Assembly (NCBI RefSeq): GCF_016906535.1
Contig: NC_057370.1
Span: forward strand, 1,612,001 to 1,676,000
Direction: 5' to 3'
Length of the DNA stretch: 64,000 nt
Source: Rhizoctonia solani
Lineage: Eukaryota > Basidiomycota > Agaricomycetes > Cantharellales > Ceratobasidiaceae
The notes beneath the pieces were generated by a model. That model saw nothing but the letters and a program-made list of their open reading frames with translations, did no database searches and had not been told where the DNA came from. Shown piece by piece: positions 11,400-22,658 of the stretch (position 1 is the stretch's first letter; each line of letters opens with the position of its first letter). The position numbers and the translations under genes are program-made.

Positions 11400-13656
11400 T
11401 CAGAGCAAAAGCGAGGCAAGAACACTGGAGGCAATTGCACCAAGTGTAAAGCCAATAGCATGACCGTTTACAACAGCACCATTGCCGGACTGGCTTCCAC
11501 CACTAGACCCAGCCGTGTTGTTGGAGTTGTTGGGGTTCGAGCCGCCGCCGGATACGGCAGTATTGCAGGTGGTGGCGCAGGTGTGGTAGCAATCCCCTTC
11601 GGGCCACTGGGGAGGATTGGTGGCATTGGGGTGAGACCAGCCAAGATCAAGCCCGCAATCGGAGAATGCCTTGAAGTTGCTTGCACCGTAGTACTCAATC
11701 ATGGCAGCGTTCAGACCAGTGAATGCGGCATTATAATCCTGGGTCACCTGTGCAAAAGAAAAGATAAGTGTGCGAAGATGTATGTCAACTAACAAGACTT
11801 ATCTGTGTACTCATAAGAGCTACGGTCATCCTTGAAGGTATCATCCCAAGCTGGGCCACCTTCGAGAGCACCATAGAGAATAAAGCGATTGACGGTCTTA
11901 GAGTTCAAAAAGTCCTCTCCTTGGGCACCATTGTCCTTTCCGCGCATAGGATAGTCAATGAACGAGTTGTAGGAAGACTTGTGGTAGGGGCGAACAGGTG
12001 AGCCTTCACCAAAACCGACAACCCAGGAACGACCACAGTCACCGAGGATGTAGTTGAGCTGCTGGGCCGAGAACGAAACAGAGTGGTTGGAGGCGGCCTC
12101 ATGGTAACCGATGGTCTTCGCGTAGTTCATCATCAGGAAGCCAGTTGCAGACGCATATCTAGAAGAGCATGAATACCAAGTAGTAAACCTTTAGATCGAA
12201 CATACCCGAGAGAACCCCAACTGCCCAAAAACGCGAGACCCTTGGCAGTCTGTTTGATGCTTCCTCCAGGCCAATAATCCTTGAAAAAGGCCTCTGCACC
12301 GGCCTTGTATGTGTCATTCTTGGTGAGAGTGAAGAGAAGAGTGTAAACACCAGGTAACTTCTCGTCCCAGGAATACTAGAAAGAAAGGTGAGATCGCCAA
12401 TAAATGAATACATGTCATTTGTGCTCACCTCGTTATTGTGGTCAGCAGACTTGGCAATGAAGCCATCAGCAGCAGTACGGTAATTCTCGTCCTTGGTCGC
12501 AGCATAAATCCAAGCAGCAGCCCAGGCCAATTCGTCAGTGTAGATTGAGCTGGGGTACCATTCCTTGACCGTTTGCAGGTTGGGATGCGTACTCTTCATG
12601 TACGTTCCCTGGTAGGTCGTAGCACGAGTGTAAAGATCGATGGCATGTTGAAGAAGCTCGTCTGAGTAGGTCTTGTTCTTCTCGGCAAAAATGAGAGACG
12701 TTGCGGCCATGGACGCAGCCGCCTCGCCGAGAATCTCAGACGATGGGTTCGAAGAATTGATGTATGCAATACCATCAGAATGTTTCAAACCCAAGGGAAC
12801 CCACATGTCATATTCCTCGGGCTGATGCCGTCACATTAGGAATCGCAAAAATAATTTCTTCGACACAACTTACGGGACCAAAGTAACCAAAATCAACATC
12901 AGTCTTCCCGACAGCACTAACACCGAGCTAATTAAAGAATCCTTGAGCACTGCCAAGTGGTCAACAAAAATGACCTACCTGTCCGACGAACTGATCTTTA
13001 TTGGCGATACAATTTACCAAATAATCCGTACCCCACTAAACACAAATTAGACCACTGTCCATCGGGATTGTATATGAACACTCACTTTGACGCCTTCCAA
13101 AGCTTCGTCGTGCTATAAGACCGTGATGTTAATGCGAAATAGTTATATCGAATATGCTTATATTTACCTCGTTCACAGCTTTGAAACCATCCGGGAATGC
13201 GTACACATTCCAGGCAAGCTGGGTAACAGTCCATGCTAATGGCAATCCCCATTTCTGAAGAAAATGGTTGAATCAATATCAATGTACAACAACACAATTA
13301 GACTAACCATCGTATTGGCTGCTTCATAATAACCACCGGTAAGATCCTCTCCATAAGTACCGATGCAGTTCAAGCAAGAGTCACCGCGCCAAGCCAGCCG
13401 ACGATTGGACCAAGTCGTCCGGATCGTTGCGAGTGGTAGAAGAGCAAACTCTAAAGGAGAGTGAGTGGTAATACTGGAGTTATATCGGCAAACACACCTT
13501 GTGGATCACTTCGGCATAGTTGTACTTGGGTGTTGAAGAAATCGTGTACGGAACGGTGGAGTTTGCGTGATTGGGCGGATCGTGCTCAGCGGCCAGGGCG
13601 AAACGGGGCAAGGCAGCAAGGGCCTGGAGAGCAAGGATAGAAAGAAGTCGTGTCAT
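11400..13656 (-). CDS. GPI-anchored glycoside hydrolase family 9 endoglucanase, copy 1
   Basis: GH9 enzymes cut beta-1,4-glucan. This one should act at the cell surface. It starts with a signal peptide (MTRLLSILALQALAALP...ALA) and ends with a hydrophobic GPI-type tail (IGFTLGAIASSVLASLLL) after a Ser/Asn/Gly linker. Conserved GH9 blocks are WRGDSCLNCIGTYGEDLTGG, SNPSSEILGEAAASMAA, STHPNLQTVKEWYPSSIYTD, GRSWVVGFGEGSPVRPYHKS, GLDLGWSHPNATNPPQWP and VTQDYNAAFTGLNAAM. The segment where classical GH9 enzymes carry the Asp pair DAGD reads EAAN here. The catalytic-acid Glu of signature 2 appears only if an AT-AC intron (11750-11802) is removed. At least eight introns are present. A paralog follows directly upstream on the same strand. 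Confidence 0.9.
11750..11802 (-). other. AT-AC intron in GH9 copy 1
   Basis: On the minus strand the exon ends ...TACACAG, the intron begins ATAAGTC and ends TTTTGCAC, and the next exon begins AGGTGACCCAG. Removing these 53 nt joins ACA-GAG-GTG and gives YEYTEVTQDYNA. This fits the GH9 signature F-x-D-x4-Y-x3-E-x-T-x3-N-A exactly. No GT-AG pair I tested keeps the frame; all create a stop. Confidence 0.75.
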
Positions 13657-14446
13657 GATTCTGTGAGGGAGGGCTGGGGGACAGAGAGCCTAGAGAAAAT
13701 GGGAGCAACATGCCAAGGCTTTATGGTTCGTGCCGGACGGTTGTTTGTGCCAAGAACGTGGTCGCGTACGAAAATAATCCAGAGATCGGTCGTCATTTCT
13801 TGGTATTCTTCCTCTTCCCGAATCGTGTATTCGATCCCCTTTGTATTGAAGACCCTGGGGTCGCGTGTAGCCTCATCAAACAACCGACGTGATATTTCTC
13901 GATTGAATAAACCACAACGAGATCTAAATTGCGACCGCTTTGTCCGTGACTGACATGAACACAGATATAAGGGACGCACTGTCTGTGCTCGACAACACCT
14001 GTGCCAATATTCAACTTGTACGGGTTGCCAACGTGAACGAAGTAAACTGAATAAGCAATAACTCGGCTGCCCCACGGCACGCGTTCGCGAGCGGAGACAT
14101 GATTGGTCAAGGCCAATGCTATTCTGTATGTCCTGACAAACATTTACAAGCGCTTGCTTGCTTTGGAAGCATCCCTACCTCAGTTTGTGCCAGATCCGGA
14201 GCGATTCCTGACCCGGGGATTGGGTGGCCATCATGGATCGCATATTGCCACACACGGTTTCGGTTACAATCCACCAGCAACTTTTACGGTGGCGCATGTC
14301 ATTCAGAAAGGGTATAAAACGACATGAGAGAGAAACATTGCTAAATCATTGTCCGTTTTGTAAATGAGCGTTCGTAGATACGTCATTGTCCCATTAAAAT
14401 ATTGGATACTCCTGCTGATAGATACCGGTACCTGAATAGGATTACC
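13657..14446. other. Intergenic region between the two GH9 genes
   Basis: About 790 bp that must hold the promoter of copy 1 and the 3' UTR of copy 2. Open frames here (for example 13653-14075 minus and 13567-13953 plus) have no recognisable domain and overlap the 5' end of copy 1, so I did not call genes. No CACGTG hexamer is present. Confidence 0.4.
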
Positions 14447-16785
14447 TCAAAGGAGAGTAAGTGCGCCAAAAACGCTCGCGACAAACAGCCCGACTGTCAA
14501 ACCCTGCACGGTCACACCGGCCACGGCCGCTCCCGTTGAAGAGGATTGCTCAGGGTTAGTTCCGGTGGTACTGTTGGGCCCATTGGGAGTGGATTTTACG
14601 CAACCAGTGTTGCATGTATGGTAGCAATCATCCGCGGGCCACTGGGGAGGATTGGAGGCATTGGGGTGGGACCAACCGAGGTCGAGACCGCAGTCAGTGA
14701 ACGCCTTGAACTTATTGTGACCATAATAGTCAATCATAGCAGCGGTCAAGCCAGTAAAGCCGGCATTGTAGTCCTGGGTCACCTGTGCAAAGCGAAGGAT
14801 AAGTACTAAGCCCGAGAACACTCGGCACAACGGTACTCATCTGTATACTCATATGCGCTACGGTCATCCTTGAAGGTGTCGTTCCAGGCCGGACCGCCCT
14901 CCAGGGCACCTACGTCATAGTGTTGGAATTTATTTTACCCGACACGAGAGTTGAGTAAACTTACCGTAAAGGATGAATCGGTTGACAGTGGAAGAAAACA
15001 AAAAGTCTTGTCCCTGGGCGCCGTTATCTTGCCCGCGCATGGGGTAGTCGATAAATGAGTTGTACGAAGATTTATGGTAGGGGCGGACGGGCGAGTCCTT
15101 GCCGAACCCGACAACCCAAGAGCGTCCAGCATCACCGAGAGCATAGTTGATCTGCTGAGATGCATACTGGATAGCCCAAGTCGCGTTAGGGTTATCATAT
15201 CCAATAACCTTGGAATACGCCATCATGATAAACCCATGGTTTGACGCATAGCTATTATTCGGTGGTTAGTCAAATACCTAGGCGGGTCTCGTGGACTACG
15301 CACCGAAGGGAACCCCAGCCGTAGAAGAAAGACAAGCCCTTGGCAGTTTGCTTGATGCTTCCTCCAGGGCGGAAAACGGTGAAGAATTGCTCGACGGCAG
15401 CCTTGTATGTCTCATTCTTGGTCTGGTGGAACAACAACATATGCGTGCCGACCAACTTTTCGTCCCACGAGTACTGATCAAGAGGTTAGTATATGCATCA
15501 GATAATTCCATGCCAACGTACTTCGCCTAAATGACTACCGGCCTTGATAATCCACTCATCGGCCCTCCCCCGCCACTGTTCGTCCCCAGTTGCGACGTAC
15601 AGCCACGCTGCGGACCAAGCCAACTCGTCTTCGAAGATCGTGCTTGGGTACCAAGACTTGACGGTCTGCAGGTTTGGATGGGTACTCCTCATGTATGTGC
15701 CTTGGTCCTTGACAGCTCGGTTGTACAAATCTATGGCATGTCCACGAAGTTTCTCCGAATATTGTTTGTCCTTGTTCGCAAACACTACCGAGGCAGCCGC
15801 GAGCGCTGCAGATGATTCACCAAGAATCTCGGAGGAAGGGTTCGTCGAGTTGATGTATGCGATGCCTTCAGAACGTTTGATTCCCCGAGGAGCCCACATC
15901 TCGTACTCTTCGGCCTAGCAACGCAGAAATTGAAGTTGGGTGGACTAGAAATGGGCGCTTTGGGACTTACCGGCCCAAAGTATCCAAAATCGATGTCGGT
16001 GTTTCCAATAGCGCTGACCCCGAACTAAGCGTTGGCAAACATGATGAGTGAACGACCCCGGAAAGCGAGAAAAACTACGCACTTGACCGACAAATTGATC
16101 CGGGCTGCTAATGCAGTTGACCAGATAATCTATACCCCACTGAAATAAATGTATGTCAGAATTTGATATACCCCATTGCAATAGAGTATCCCACCTTAAT
16201 GCCCTCGAGCGCTTCATCATACTACCGGTGGAGTCAGCACACGCATATAATAATCCTCCAAAGAGAGCCAGTTTTACGCACCTCATTCACGGCTTGCATA
16301 GCCTCGGAAAACACATGCACATTGTACGAAAGTTGGGTCAGCGTCCATGCCATAGGAAGCCCCCATTTCTGCGCCACCCCAAAGCAAATCAGAACACTGT
16401 TGTACTGTATTGAAAACGAACATCCTAACCATGGTGTTTGCGGCCTCAAAGTAACCACCCGATAGATCTTCGCCATTGGTACCAACACAATCAAAACACG
16501 AATCTCCACGCCACGCCAAACGTCGGTTGGGACCCAGCTTGCCCGAGCGCTGGGCATGGTAAAACAACAGGCTCTATTGAAAATCTCCCCAGTCAGCCAC
16601 GGCGTTCTCGACGGCAAACTCGGCAATGTTGGTACCTTGTGCAAAACTTCCGCATAGTCGTACCTGGGTTCGCTTGGCACGGTGTAAGGTACGATCGAGT
16701 TGGCCTGGTTTTCTGGATTTTGAGCATAGGCGAGCTGCGCGGCAGCATGCAGAACGAGGAGCGATGTAGCCAGTACACGAGGCAT
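14447..16785 (-). CDS. GPI-anchored glycoside hydrolase family 9 endoglucanase, copy 2
   Basis: Tandem paralog of the neighbouring GH9 gene, same strand and same exon plan. It starts MPRVLATSLLVLHAAAQLAYAQ, a clear signal peptide, and continues NPENQANSIVPYTVPSEPRYDYAEVLHK. Blocks match copy 1: WRGDSCFDCVGTNGEDLSGG followed by YFEAANTM, STNPSSEILGESSAALAAAS, STHPNLQTVKSWYPSTIFED, GRSWVVGFGKDSPVRPYHKS, GLDLGWSHPNASNPPQWPAD and VTQDYNAGFTGLTAAMIDYY. The C-terminus is a Ser/Thr/Asn linker plus a GPI-type hydrophobic tail ending GALTLL. It also has EAAN in place of DAGD and needs an AT-AC intron (14785-14840) to recover the signature Glu. I placed the start at the ATG at 16785; the in-frame codon just before it is GTG. 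Confidence 0.9.
14785..14840 (-). other. AT-AC intron in GH9 copy 2
   Basis: The exon ends ...TATACAG, the intron starts ATGAGTACC and ends CTTTGCAC, and the next exon starts AGGTGACCCAG. Removing these 56 nt gives YEYTEVTQDYNA, the same signature as copy 1, at the same codon position. The GT inside the donor (GTACCG) paired with CACAG gives an immediate TGA. Confidence 0.75.
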
Positions 16786-19715
16786 CACTCTAGAGAACTG
16801 GAAGAGGGGAAAGGAACAGACAGTTAAGATTCATCAACCATTGTCATTGATTTTAATATGGTGTTGTCAGTGCCAAGACCAGGTGTGCGATCGACACTGT
16901 TGCCGAGCCCGGGCTTCAGTATGGCTTAGCATCTTTACAACGTCACGATATTACCTTTCTCTGAGCCAAGGTTTGTGATCGAGTGTGCACCTATTCATTG
17001 GGTGAAATGTATATAATGGGCACTGGCGTCGCTTACGTAGATATATGACCATTTTGAGGCACGAAAAGTGACTTCCCATAATTAATTAAATACATATCGC
17101 ACACATATACCTACTAATATGAGTATATTTTTGCTAGGTTTATAGCGCCAAGTGAGGGTGAATCATCAGATGTTGTCCTACTACCTGTTGCATCCATGAC
17201 TAGCCATATTGCATCCATGACCAGCCATATTGTCGCCTTGGATTGGACAAGGCAAATCAATTCAGGCGTCAGCTTCGATTTCTCAGATTGATCACGCCGA
17301 GCATAAATTAATACACCGGTATTACCTCAAAAAAATATGAATCATCTGAACCTCCGCGAAAATTCGTATTGGTAGCAGTCCTCTTTCACCAATATGAAAG
17401 AGTTTTTTGAAGAAAAAAGAATCCTGTAATTACTGGGACCTGCACACAAGAGCATGTGTAGTGAATAACAAGAGACACAACGATACATCCTAGTACCTCA
17501 AGTGATCAAACAATAAATCAAGGGCAGAGGTAGTGTGGCAGTATCAACAGGGTCGTTCGGGGATGACCCTAAGATGGTCGTAAAACTCCTCTCAGCCCCA
17601 CTTTGGAAGGTTCTAAACCCGCTCTAGGTCCGTTTTAGACACATTTTGTACTATCATTCCGCCTCGCAGGCGCCTTCTAAACCGTAATACATATATAGAT
17701 CGCGCTCACTGATCTTTGTCGTTTGTGGGTGCGGGTGCTCCGCCACCACCACTGAACATTACAATATTGTCTTGCAACAGGCTATCGAGTTAGGAAGACA
17801 GAGATACTGAAATTACAAGACAAATTAGACATGAATCGTGAACGTGTTTGTGAGGGTAGTGTAATGGGGTAGCGTACATGTTTAAGTAAGTGTTGTGTAC
17901 GTACTACGGTTAGCCTCCAAAATACATAAAATCCGCATGACGTCCGGGTTTTATTAAGTATCCATCCGCACCCAAAAACGTGGAAATCGCAATTCCGTAG
18001 CACACAGGAATGCATATTCATGAAGACACCGGTCGGTTTTTCCTAGCACTCCGCGTATACATCGCGATTTTCCATGTCCGGAAAACACATATTTCCCTGT
18101 TTCACCATGAGAGAAACCGGGTCATGCCCAGAACTTGTCATACAGTCACGGTCACAAGCTTACAACCACCATAGTCCGAACCACTTACACATACGAAAAG
18201 AGCGCTAAACCGATGAGCCAATAGGTGACTCAGATGAATCTTTACAAAACCAATCGCAAGCAAAGGAACAGTGGAATACTGGAATGAGATTGTAAGTTTT
18301 TAAATTTTAGGAACGGGTTGCAGCCAGCCAACTACAGAAGGAAGTACCAACAGACGCCGAGGTTGTACTATGAATATGCATGTATACTAAATTTGTCGGA
18401 AATCACGTAGAGGATGAAACAAGAAGCCCTCTTTTTGAAAACTGTGTCTGGGAAGGGAGGATCCGGATAGCACGGTGTGGAGATATAGACTCGTCGATCA
18501 GGTATTGATGTCCCTGCCATACTCTCCTATCTCTTTACCAATACTTTATATATGCGCCCAAGAAACTTTCTCGTAACGAAAAGAACTGGGTAAAGATCGA
18601 TCGACCCTTCGGGGCACACAATCGAGCAAAGTCAAGACACCAAAGGACCTGGTATACCTCGAGATGTCCATGTATATCGACAAACAGGTCTAGAATTGTA
18701 TTCAGAGCCAAAACACATAGCATATACTCTACATCGCAGCTCGCCTTGTCCCAAACGAGGCTGTACAATCTACAACCAACCGGCAAGGTATTCCGAACGT
18801 GCACAACTTCCCGCACACAAACCACTGGAGCGCGCAGGGCTCTCCTCATCGTATACAGGGGGCCCCAGGTTCGTCCCCATTAGAACAACGAGATCTCGTT
18901 CTACCTCTCGGACCTCCCATGGCGTATCTTCCGGACTACTAACCGGAACAGTTGGCTATTCAAGAAAGCGCCACTCTGTGAAAATGCCGCGTCGGGGAAC
19001 CATTCGGAAAACGAGAACGCAAACTTTCAAGTGGGTGTACCGTGGTACTGAGTTTAAATGGGGTGCCAATCCCCTCTCTTCTCTTCCCCCTAATTCCTAG
19101 GGAGTCAAATATTGCCCTATAAAGATACAGCCGGAAACAAGACGGAACAGCCCCCTTTTACAAAGTTCAAAGGTAAATGTATAAAGAGCTTCTACTACCG
19201 TCAGCCTCCCGATCGAAGGTACTTGAGAGACCTTGTTATATATGCTATATTGCGCGAATCGCTCCAATAGGAGAGTTTGCCGAGTTCGGCAAGGCGCATG
19301 TAACGTTGGCAAACCCCCCGCATAGGGTGATAAAAAAGGTCAACACTACTGCATGTAAAGCTACGAATTGTGTGTAAATACAAGTGCAAAGCGCGTAAGA
19401 TGGGTCAAAAGACATTGAGTGGCCGTACGTATCGTATAATGAGGTGGAATTGTAACACATTCGAAACAAAGAGATAGAAAGAAAAAGAAAAGAATATAAG
19501 AGATAACCCCCAACGACAATCGAGCCTAAAAGTTCAAGGCTCGATATTTGATATAGAACTATACATTAATCCCGAGAAAAGCCTTTACCCTTCCGTCCCA
19601 AAAGTTTTTAAATAAATCATCGCCGAAAAAGTTGAAGGATGCTCCACGTCCTGTATAGGCCAGTGTCAGAGGTGCAGGAGATCTTGGTTTTAGCGGTTGG
19701 GAACCCACCAGCGTT
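16786..19715. other. Gene-poor interval (about 2.9 kb)
   Basis: The first few hundred bases should be the promoter of GH9 copy 2; a TATATA-like stretch lies near 17011 with a CCAAT-type element (ATTGGGTG on the plus strand) just before it. The rest is AT-rich and holds only short open frames. The longest, 18696-19100 (+, ends ...TFKWVYRGTEFKWGANPL), has basic residues and no domain I recognise. Three-prime sequence of the RING-LON gene occupies the far end. Confidence 0.45.
17188..17229. repeat. Two tandem 21-bp direct repeats
   Basis: The unit ttgcatccatgactagccata (17188-17208) is repeated at 17209-17229 with one change (t to c), followed by another ttg. It lies in the gene-poor interval. 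It could be simple slippage or a pair of protein-binding sites. Confidence 0.6.
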
Positions 19716-22001
19716 TTAACCAACAACGCACCCTGACGAAAACCACCAGTTGTTGTTGAGTTGTTCGATCCAGTGAACAACTAGACGGAGACGCATCCGT
19801 GGAGAACGAATAGGTAATAGTTTGGCCTTTTCTTGTTCATCAATAGGTAGCACCTGTATATGTTGTTGTTAGGTCTCGATTTCTCAAGCCGATATCAAGG
19901 ACTAACCAGCGCCACCCAGAAACCAAAGCTAGCAACATCGGCAGGCATGGGCCCATACGTGTTGTTGAGGCGTTGGACGACCCAAGGGGCAGTGCCGTTG
20001 CGAAGTTGGTCGAGGAACCTACGACAGATATTAACGAGTTCCTGGTTGGAGCGTTCAATGCCCCGCAGAGTGATATCGCCTTCGCTAGGGTTCATCAGTG
20101 CGATTCGTTCGATTTCAGCTTCGACCTCGGGAGGGTAGTCATCAATCCTTGTGGAGTCGAGATTCAATAAAGGTTAAATAGAATCATAATGGAAACTTAC
20201 CTTTCAGTGCGCCCGACCAAGTACCCGTCCAAAGTGCCCCGCTCCAATATCCGAAAACGAAATGTTCCGTAAGTCTCGACCATGGAGCGGCCATCAGAGA
20301 GCATTTGTACATTTTTTATTTCGAGCATGGTTCCATAATCGTTCCCATCTGTATTATTGGCGTTTTGTCGGGGCATAACCATGCCAAAGCGAGGAGTCGC
20401 AGAAGCCAGGCACCGGCGCAGCATGAGTCGATACCTTTTTGCGATTTGAGTAACGTGGGCGGGTTATTAGGGCGTAAGCAACTAACCTGGGTTCGAAGAA
20501 ATGCAAGAGGGTGGGCATGCCAGGGTAAGAGAGCTGGCAGACAAAGATTGGGGTATCGAGGCGTGAGTCTCTGCCATCGGTCTCTGTTGCTGCGACACGC
20601 TCCTCGAGTAGTGTTGGGAACGCCTTGGCGACTGGAGGGAATAAGTCGAGGGCGAATAGAAGATTAGATGGGACTCACTGATCTGGGTGATGACCTCATT
20701 GTGTGCGTGCTGATAGAAATATGAATTGGGTGGAAGATCGAGACGACAGAGAGGGCATTTGGTGCTGTGATCGAGTGAACGCTCGAGGCAGGTGCTGCAG
20801 AAAGTCTGGCAGAATATTAACACAAGCAGGGAGAAGCAACAGAGAGACGTACATGTTGGCAAGGGGTGGTGATTGGATTGCAGAGGAGCATGAAACATAT
20901 CTCGCAAGTGAGCTCGTTGAGCAACTCCTTTTCAAAGGAGGGAGTAGAGGGTGGATCTGGTATACCAGTGGAAGTATGTGCAGGCGGATGGGTACGGAGT
21001 TTCTTACGAGGACGGGGTGGGGACTGAGATGAGGAATCCGAGTCCGAGTCATCGGGAGAGGGATCGGGAGGTGAGGATCGAGGGTGTACAGTTTGAGGGC
21101 GAGGGTCGATCGGAGCGGTAGACTCGTCATCGGGAGTGGTTGAGTGGTGTCTGTGTCTGTGTCTGTCAGAAGTAGGAGCAGGGGCAGGGGCAGTGGCAGT
21201 GGACTGGCGTGCAGCATTGGTGATGACCTCGAGCAGCTTTGAAACAGTAACGTCGAGCTTGACGACACGGCCCCTGAGGGGAGAGGGAGAGTCGGATAGA
21301 GCAGAATGGGCGGGCGTAAAGGTGACTCCTGGATGTGAGTCGAGTTCACTCGGACGGCCTAGTACTCGCACTCGGTTGGGCTGTCGGGGTCTGCATCCTT
21401 CCACTGGACACGGTCTCTGTGCTGACATACTCGGGCCCGGCTGTTCCTCCCTTTCCGGTGTCATGTGTTTCGAGCATAGTGTGTGTCCGCAGTTGAGTGT
21501 GGTCGGCGCTTCCACAAGCAGGCGACAGAGCGCACATCGCAGCAGAGGTAGCAGGGCCGATGGGCGTGGCGGTGTCGGAGTGGGTGTCGGCATCGTTGCT
21601 GGTGCCGTGGTTGTCGTGGGCATGGGCGTCGGTGCTGTGGGGGGCGGTGTGCTCGGGGGTAGAGGTAAATGGGAATGGTCGGGAGAGTGTGGCATGATAG
21701 TGGATGATGGCAGAGAAGGAGCAGGTGGTGCGGGTGGAGAGGTGGCTCCCATATGAGTCTCCCTAGGGGCGTCCGATGGGCAGACTCGCGCAGTTTTTGG
21801 CGGGACGGCCATCGATCGAGTGTTCGTCTGTGAGTTGTCAGGTTTCGGAGTCTCCTCACTCTTGTTCTGTTCACATGAGGTTCCATGGTCCCTAGTATCA
21901 TCCCCAGTTACGGGTGGAGTTCCATTCCTGGGTGGAGCCTCTCTCGCCCTCCCCTTCCCCCTCTCTCCTCGCTCGTGTTCCTCCTCGTCGCTTCCGGCCA
22001 T
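19716..22001 (-). CDS. RING-RING-LON domain protein, LONRF-like E3 ubiquitin ligase
   Basis: Likely an E3 ubiquitin ligase. The N-terminal 150 residues are disordered and acidic (MAGSDEEEHERGERGKGRAR...). A first RING-like module has CALCRLLVEAPTTLNCGHTL followed by CSKHM and CPVEGC. A Ser/Pro/Thr/His-rich linker follows. The second RING is split by an intron: CEICFMLLCNPITTPCQH, then TFCSTCLERSL and KCPLCRLDLPPN. The LON substrate-binding domain contains FVCQLSYPGMPTLLHFFEPR, YRLMLRRCL, MSDGRSMVETYGTFRF-type residues, GFWVALVLDI and MRLRLVVHWIEQLNNNWWF. I end it at the TAA at 19716, right after WWFSSGCVVG, a typical LON ending; a longer open frame to 19559 is in another phase. TPR repeats of animal LONRF proteins are not seen. 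Confidence 0.85.
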
Positions 22002-22658
22002 ACTCTCTTGTCCTTGTTTTTCGCTATTAACCTGTCGAGCCTATCGAGGGCGAGTTCGTCCTGCCGGCGTCTGATACCACCCCCATCGTGGTACGGACCG
22101 ATCCTCGCTAGCACGCGTCATGTCATCAACCCGTCCATCGAAAACACAATTATACATTATATTCCAATTCACCCACCACTCCCCACCTGTATCCCCCTTG
22201 GCACCCTATCACTTCCAGCGATCCCCACCTATCTGTCAAAAAACCCCATACAAAGAAAATATGACAATTATATCACTACTCTATCTTCCATCTCGCATGT
22301 TCTACACGTGACATGACATCATACATAAACGTATCATCCCTGTCTGTCCTGAAAAAAGAGTCTCGGCCGCTGATCGTCAATCCGATCGCCCCGCCGGTCA
22401 ACTAACCCTCTCGCCTCTCCAAAGTGGAGCTAAGCTTAAGTTACTTCCCTTGAGTGGCGTGGCTCGCCATGCGACAGTGGGGCTCAATCCGGGCGCAATT
22501 TAGCTCGACACAGCCAGATTTGTTTCTTATTTTCATATCTTATACAAAAAATCATACAATTCCAATAAGCGAGGCCCAATACACCAATCCAATCAACTCT
22601 CCAACGCCTACAGGTTCGCCAAATTTGTCTGGGGCCACGAACTGTACGACCCGACCGA

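Noticed and set aside
18696..19100. Plus-strand open frame ending with TFKWVYRGTEFKW, faintly like a DUF6593-type ending
   Set aside because: Only one short similarity, no start context, no following exons that continue the family pattern.
19559..19780. A possible longer C-terminus of the RING-LON protein
   Set aside because: The LON frame ends naturally at 19716 with WIEQLNNNWWF...; the longer frame is in another phase and lacks family residues.
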